From Natronosporangium sp035305625 (GTDB taxonomy: Bacteria > Actinomycetota > Actinomycetes > Mycobacteriales > Micromonosporaceae), in NCBI GenBank assembly GCA_963809545.1, contig CAWEKD010000011.1, forward strand, positions 124,001 through 188,000: a stretch of 64,000 nucleotides of DNA. Reading direction: 5' to 3'. Position 1 is the stretch's first letter; each line of letters opens with the position of its first letter. Position numbers and translations under genes: made by a program. Below are positions 59,589-64,000 of this stretch, piece after piece. The notes beneath the pieces are model-generated. The model was not told the DNA's origin. It ran no database searches and saw only the letters and a program-made list of their open reading frames with translations.

Positions 59589-60638
59589 TCAGAGCGACAG
59601 GGTCACGGTCGCCGTGTGCTGCTCCCCATCCTTCCGATAGTTGATCGTGATCGACATTTCCTTGATCTTGAATACCAGCAGGCCCGGCTCCTCGATGAGG
59701 ACTTCCGCCCCGGTCACTGATCCCGGCTCGACGGTATCCGGTGGATAGGTCCAGACCAGCCGCGCGATTGCTCTGCTCCCGCTGGGAAACTTTCGACAAG
59801 AAGCATGTACCTCGGCTAGCTGCCCGGGCAGCTCTTCCGATCCGCTCACGGTGGGGGCGGACACCTTCACCGAAACAATGTGGAGCGACTGATCGAACGT
59901 ATGCGGCGGCTGCTCCTCAAGGTACGGATTCAGCCACCCATGGTCTGTCATGGTCTGGCAGGTGTCCACCTCCGCCAACAACTCACCACTCTCGATCCTG
60001 CCCCAGGCCAGTGGGTAGAACGGCTCCGCCACCCCCAGCCCGAGGTCGAGATGGCGCAGCTCATAGCCGGGTTGCTGGGTCACCAACAGGGTGGGACGAC
60101 ATTCCGGCACCGGGATCTTCCCGGTCATGCCATCGGCGTCCACGGAGACTGGTTGTCCCTGCACCTCAAGGGAGGTCACCTTAGCGGAGACCAAGTATCG
60201 CGGCCCCACATCCGGCGAGCGCACCGCCATGATCTGCTGGTCATACCACCGCGCCGGATACAACCTGGCACTGGTGACCGCCAGCTCCCCCCGCTGCCCG
60301 CTCACCTCCAACAGCCACGATGTCCAGCTTGTACCCTCCGTGCGGAAGCCGACCAGTCCTAGCACGGTGCCGTCGAGTTCTCCTAACCAGAACACCCTCG
60401 TGTGCTGAACGTCGAGGCCGGCTCCGTCCGGGGTCTGCCACTGCGCCACCACCTCAGCCACCTCCGCCCGCACCTGCGCGTCGTCTGCCAGGTTGCCGCG
60501 TAGTGGCCACCACGCCTCAGTAGGGGATGCGAACTCGACCGACGGCCGATCATCGTCGCGGCCGCAGCCGGCCGTCATCAGCAACGAGGCCACCAGCAGA
60601 CCGGCCAGCGACCGCATCATCCTTCTCCGCCGGGCCAT
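59589..60638 (-). CDS. Hypothetical lipoprotein, paralog A
   Basis: 349 residues. Signal peptide with lipobox-like LLMTAGC (Cys near residue 25), then a domain with WWPLRGNLADDAQVRAEVAEV, VFWLGELDGTVLGL and SPDVGPRYLV. It shares these blocks, plus LEVQGQPV and LVWTYPP, with the upstream neighbour at 60691, so the two are paralogs. ATG 60638 follows a GGAGTGGAG purine run. Function unknown. Last gene of the leftward cluster that includes the large protein at the window edge. Confidence 0.72.
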   Translation of the reverse strand: MARRRRMMRSLAGLLVASLLMTAGCGRDDDRPSVEFASPTEAWWPLRGNLADDAQVRAEVAEVVAQWQTPDGAGLDVQHTRVFWLGELDGTVLGLVGFRTEGTSWTSWLLEVSGQRGELAVTSARLYPARWYDQQIMAVRSPDVGPRYLVSAKVTSLEVQGQPVSVDADGMTGKIPVPECRPTLLVTQQPGYELRHLDLGLGVAEPFYPLAWGRIESGELLAEVDTCQTMTDHGWLNPYLEEQPPHTFDQSLHIVSVKVSAPTVSGSEELPGQLAEVHASCRKFPSGSRAIARLVWTYPPDTVEPGSVTGAEVLIEEPGLLVFKIKEMSITINYRKDGEQHTATVTLSL

Positions 60639-60690
60639 TCGCTCCACTCCACTCCAGCTAGTGTCTGGTTGACAGTAGGATCACGTCAGG

Positions 60691-61776
60691 TCAGAACGGC
60701 GGAAGCACCGTCACCGTGCGCCGCTCTCCGTCCAGTTGATAACCGATCTCCAGCGGCTCGTCCGGTAATTCATCTGTGCGCAGCACCAGCAGACCCGGCT
60801 CGTCTACCAGCGCATTCATTCCGCCTGGCAACTCCACCTCGGTCACCTCGGGCGGATAGGTCCAGACCAACCATCTCGTGTAACGGATCGCGTAGGAGAT
60901 GTCGCCGTACTCCGCCAGGGCCATGGACAGGGTGCCGGGTGGCTCCTCCGGCTCGGCCACCATTGCCCTACTCCCGTACAACGTCCCTAACCAAGGATGG
61001 CCGCCGATCAGGCCTGCCGGCCGCAGCTTCGCCTCATCTGAGGTCACCATCAGCTCCCCTGACCCGAGCCAGCCGTCCGGCGCCATCGCCGCACACGTAT
61101 CCACATCCGCCCACAGGTCTCCCAGCTCCACACTCCCCTTGATGAGCGGATAGAACGGCTCCGCCATACCGAGCCCAAAATCCAACCGATACCAGGGATC
61201 GGGTTCCCCGACAGCCAGGGCCGTCAGCCGACACTCCGGCACCGCCACCACCTCGGTCATACCCTCGGCGTCCACGGGGACTGGTTGCCCCTGCACCTCG
61301 AGCCTGCTCACATCAGCAGCAACCAGATACCGTGGCCCCACCCTCGGCGAACGCACCGCCAGAACCGGATCACCCAGCAGCCCTAACGGATGACTCCGGG
61401 CGTTGGTGACCGCCAACTCACCCGGCTGCCCCGTCACCTCCAGCAACCACGTCGCCTGGTTCTCGGCCGCCGGTTGGAACGCGGCCAGCCCCAACACCGT
61501 GCCGTCCAGCTCCCCCAACCAGAACACCTTCGAGCGCGCTTCATCGGGAGGGTAACTGCCTGGAGAACGCCACTGCGCCACCACTTCGGCCACCTCCGCC
61601 CGCACCCGCGCATTCTCGGCCAGGTTGCCCCGCAGCGGCCACTGACGATCGTCAACAGCCGCGAACGGAATCGATGGCTCACCATCGTCATCACCGCTGC
61701 TGCAACTGGCCGCCATCAACAACGAGGCCACCACCAGACTGGCCAGCAGCTGAATCGCCTTGCGGACCCAGGCCAT
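60691..61776 (-). CDS. Hypothetical lipoprotein, paralog B
   Basis: 361 residues. Signal peptide with lipobox-like LLMAASC (Cys near residue 24), then QWPLRGNLAENARVRAEVAE, VFWLGELDGTVLGLAAF, SPRVGPRYLVAADVS and LEVQGQPVPVDAEGMTE. ATG 61776 is chosen because a GTGGAGTTGAAG purine stretch precedes it, as in paralog A. The start lies 13 nt beyond the stop of the large protein. The paralog pair, both lipid-anchored, directly follows that large gene, which suggests a shared function. Confidence 0.72.
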   Translation of the reverse strand: MAWVRKAIQLLASLVVASLLMAASCSSGDDDGEPSIPFAAVDDRQWPLRGNLAENARVRAEVAEVVAQWRSPGSYPPDEARSKVFWLGELDGTVLGLAAFQPAAENQATWLLEVTGQPGELAVTNARSHPLGLLGDPVLAVRSPRVGPRYLVAADVSRLEVQGQPVPVDAEGMTEVVAVPECRLTALAVGEPDPWYRLDFGLGMAEPFYPLIKGSVELGDLWADVDTCAAMAPDGWLGSGELMVTSDEAKLRPAGLIGGHPWLGTLYGSRAMVAEPEEPPGTLSMALAEYGDISYAIRYTRWLVWTYPPEVTEVELPGGMNALVDEPGLLVLRTDELPDEPLEIGYQLDGERRTVTVLPPF

Positions 61777-61789
61777 CGCTTCAACTCCA

Positions 61790-64000
61790 CTATGAGCGGT
61801 CATAGCTGGCTTGATAGTAAGTGTCCGGATCTGGAGTCACTTCTGGCACATCGATTTCCCCCCTCCAACCGCGTACTACACCGTCGCCGACATACTGCTC
61901 GCCATAGAGCCGCTGCCGGGCGACAGCGTCGTTAGTCCACTGCCCCTTCGGCTCATAGCGAGCGTAATCGGCCTTGTAGTGAATACTGCCATAAGCATCG
62001 CCGTAGGCGTCTACATCAATTCCCATGTGGTTAGGGTTGCTCCGTTCCCATTGCTCCCGCGAATAAGCTTCAGCTCGGTAAAGATCCTGCAGGTAGTCTG
62101 ATGACCGCGAGCTGCTGAGCAATTCATCGAGCGGCCGGAGAGCGCCGTCTTCACGATACAGATCTGGATAGTCGTCAGCAGCGCTAATACCCGCGATCTC
62201 AAAAGCTGACAGTAAGAAATATTGCTGCTCCGGGGACTGGTTCAAGCGCTTTGCATCAAAAAGTTCCTCGAGGGTGCCAGCGGTCCAGTCCTCCGGCGGG
62301 GGGCCGACGTCCAGGGCACTACTGATCAACCCTTCGACCAGCGGGCTCATCATCGTGGTAAGCAGCAGACCCTTACCGCCGGTGGCCGACGCAATCCAGA
62401 AACTACCAACTTCCCAAAATACCTCCGCTATCAGCCGGAAAGCGGTGTTACGGCGAACTTCGGCCTGGTGCACAGCCAGCGCCTTGTCGAATTCCGCTCC
62501 CATTTGGTCTCCGAGATAGGAGAAATCAGCTCGGGTGATGGCCCCGTCCAACTGTCCGGCTATAGCCAAGGCCTGCTCTACGATACGGGAATCACCGGTC
62601 TGCAATGCCGCTACCACCAGCCCCATTGAATACTCCAAAGAGGCACAGCGGAAACGCAACGCGTTCTCCTCTCCGCTACCGGCGATGAACTCCAAAAACC
62701 TATTTCGCTCACCAGCGGCGAGCTCGAATCCCATCTCCTTATTTCCGAAGATATCACGATATTCATCAAAATCAGATTCAAAGCCAGCCTGACGGCTAAT
62801 CATATCGATCCACTTAATACCGACATCCACCACGGTGGCGCGCATGTCGTCGGTCATCCGATCCAGGTAGAAGTCGCGATCATCGCCAATCTCCTGGATC
62901 AACTTCAGCGTGGCTTCCGCCTGCTTCTCCCCGGCGCCATCCGGGCCACGGCTGGTGGAGGCCCGGATGATCTCCACCGCGCCGTGGTCGTCGTACCAGT
63001 TCAAGCCCAACAGCAGCGGCCGAGTGTCATCATCGATGATCATGGCGCTGGCGGCGTCTTTGTTGCGGGCCACCACCGCCAGCATTCGACTGACCTCATC
63101 GTCCAAGGTGGCTAGCCGTAGCGCGTCGTATCCCCCCTGGGTGGACCCGCTCTGGCGAAGCAATTCAGTGCTGCTAGCGGCGATGGCGTTCAGGTCCTGC
63201 TTGACCCGCAACGCCGACTCGCCCAGCTCCTGCGTGAAGGTGACACTCCCCTCGACCGTGGAGGTCTCCAGCAGGCTGACGAACCCGCCGTAACGGGCCA
63301 GACCCGCCACCGTGAAGTCCGGCGGCTCGGTTGTCAGGAACAACGGATCGCCGTACTCGGTGAGTGCCGGGTACCGCAGACTACCTTCTTGGGCACCTCT
63401 GGCGCCGATCTCGGTGTTGGCGAGGTCCTGGATGGCCTGGGGCATGTGCTTCATGCTGCCGGCCTCGTGGGACAGGTTCATGATCCCGTCTGCGACCGGG
63501 GAGAGGTAGCGGGACCGCATATTCTTCCGGATCGACTCCAGGGTGTTCCGCTCCATACCCGGATAGCTGTCCTGGACCACGGCGTCGACATAGGCAGGTA
63601 GCGCGGCCAGGTTGTCTGCCCCGAGACCGTCGTACCAGGCGTACAGGTAGGCCTGCTCAGCCTCGGTCAGGCTCCCGGTCTCGGCGAACCGGGCGTTGAT
63701 CTTGTCCAGGCGCTCGATGCCGCGCTCGATCTGGGCGAGGCCCGCCCGACCGGGCGGCATCTCCAGTCCCCGCGCCACCTGCCAGGCGTCATACCGGCCG
63801 ATCGCGCGTACCACCCGCTTCTGCTCGGACGTCAACTCCCCGGTCAGCAGCAGCACCACCGCCAGCTGATCCGCCGCGTCGGGGTGGTTGCGCAGCCAGT
63901 CGTCCAGCTCCTCGTCGCTCATCGACGCCACATCGGGCATCCGCCCGCTGGTGATCAGGTTGGTGTAGAGCAGCTCCAGATCCACCTCGTCGAACCTGAC
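61790..64000 (-). CDS. Large hypothetical protein, N-terminus beyond the window edge
   Basis: At least 736 residues; the frame is open to the window end (RFDEVDLELLYTNLITSGRM), so the N-terminus is missing. Mostly helical and acidic, with one hydrophobic stretch (LIAEVFWEVGSFWIASATGG, near three quarters of the way). Its 5' half is GC-rich, but the part coding for the C-terminal third (about 61800-62830) is visibly more AT-rich. I recall similar large actinobacterial proteins, possibly DUF6571-type or WXG100-headed secreted proteins, but cannot confirm. The two lipoprotein genes follow immediately. It could be a surface or effector protein. Confidence 0.65.
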   Translation of the reverse strand, partial: VRFDEVDLELLYTNLITSGRMPDVASMSDEELDDWLRNHPDAADQLAVVLLLTGELTSEQKRVVRAIGRYDAWQVARGLEMPPGRAGLAQIERGIERLDKINARFAETGSLTEAEQAYLYAWYDGLGADNLAALPAYVDAVVQDSYPGMERNTLESIRKNMRSRYLSPVADGIMNLSHEAGSMKHMPQAIQDLANTEIGARGAQEGSLRYPALTEYGDPLFLTTEPPDFTVAGLARYGGFVSLLETSTVEGSVTFTQELGESALRVKQDLNAIAASSTELLRQSGSTQGGYDALRLATLDDEVSRMLAVVARNKDAASAMIIDDDTRPLLLGLNWYDDHGAVEIIRASTSRGPDGAGEKQAEATLKLIQEIGDDRDFYLDRMTDDMRATVVDVGIKWIDMISRQAGFESDFDEYRDIFGNKEMGFELAAGERNRFLEFIAGSGEENALRFRCASLEYSMGLVVAALQTGDSRIVEQALAIAGQLDGAITRADFSYLGDQMGAEFDKALAVHQAEVRRNTAFRLIAEVFWEVGSFWIASATGGKGLLLTTMMSPLVEGLISSALDVGPPPEDWTAGTLEELFDAKRLNQSPEQQYFLLSAFEIAGISAADDYPDLYREDGALRPLDELLSSSRSSDYLQDLYRAEAYSREQWERSNPNHMGIDVDAYGDAYGSIHYKADYARYEPKGQWTNDAVARQRLYGEQYVGDGVVRGWRGEIDVPEVTPDPDTYYQASYDRS

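Overview
The window is very GC-rich, gene-dense DNA with many GTG starts and 4-nt stop/start overlaps. Gene content points to a high-G+C actinobacterium, most likely of the Micromonosporaceae: a clgR-pspA-pspM stress operon, ThyX instead of ThyA, RNase J, an F420-type luciferase-like oxidoreductase, LppM-type lipoproteins, a Nei2-type glycosylase and a MEP isoprenoid pathway linked to a Rip1-like site-2 protease. The taxon is inferred from gene content and order, not from any search. I saw no rRNA, tRNA, CRISPR array or insertion sequence.

Layout. 1-1.2 kb: tail of an unknown gene and a secreted protein whose frame is broken twice, ending in a 38-bp perfect palindrome. 1.3-9.2 kb: F420-type oxidoreductase, SAM hydrolase, Nei2-like glycosylase, then the leftward chain rimO-pgsA-cinA, clgR and pspA-pspM. 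9.3-20.7 kb: DUF885 peptidase, a secreted lysozyme-like protein, an rRNA/tRNA 2'-O-methyltransferase, small membrane proteins, ftsK, DUF488, rnj, dapA and thyX. 20.9-26.1 kb: a ribbon-helix-helix protein with a DUF4097 protein behind a three-site operator, a DUF2752 membrane protein, two GNAT acetyltransferases and two tandem LppM-like lipoproteins. 26.2-34.3 kb, leftward: ribF, rpsO, pnp, M16 protease, dapB and a nucleotidyltransferase, with truB upstream. 34.3-38 kb: an acyltransferase, a proline-rich membrane protein and a secreted hydrolase, then about 720 bp with no convincing gene. 38.7-46.5 kb: the classic rimP-nusA-ylxR-infB-(methyltransferase)-DUF503-rbfA-DHH translation cluster. 46.7-50.1 kb: a Tat-type lipoprotein with a DUF4439 protein, PadR regulator, VIT-type transporter and map. 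50.3-59.5 kb: serine hydrolase, the ispG-rip1-dxr operon, an MMPL transporter and a phytoene-desaturase-like flavoenzyme. 59.6-64 kb: two paralogous lipoproteins downstream of a large, mostly soluble protein that runs off the window edge.

How the genes work together. Most of the window is housekeeping: translation and RNA decay (rimP, nusA, infB, rbfA, truB, rpsO, pnp, rnj), lysine/diaminopimelate synthesis (dapA, dapB), MEP isoprenoid synthesis (ispG, dxr), phospholipid and envelope stress (pgsA, clgR, pspA, pspM), and chromosome segregation (ftsK).

Two things stand out. First, at least four genes (the first secreted protein, rimO, infB and the VIT transporter) are interrupted by one-base frame changes, some at short homopolymers. 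This suggests assembly indels, although rimO is cut so that the two halves overlap by GTGA. Second, the most novel-looking accessory content is the large-protein/two-lipoprotein cluster at the right edge, the operator-controlled ribbon-helix-helix/DUF4097 operon, and the LppM pair sharing an identically spaced upstream element.
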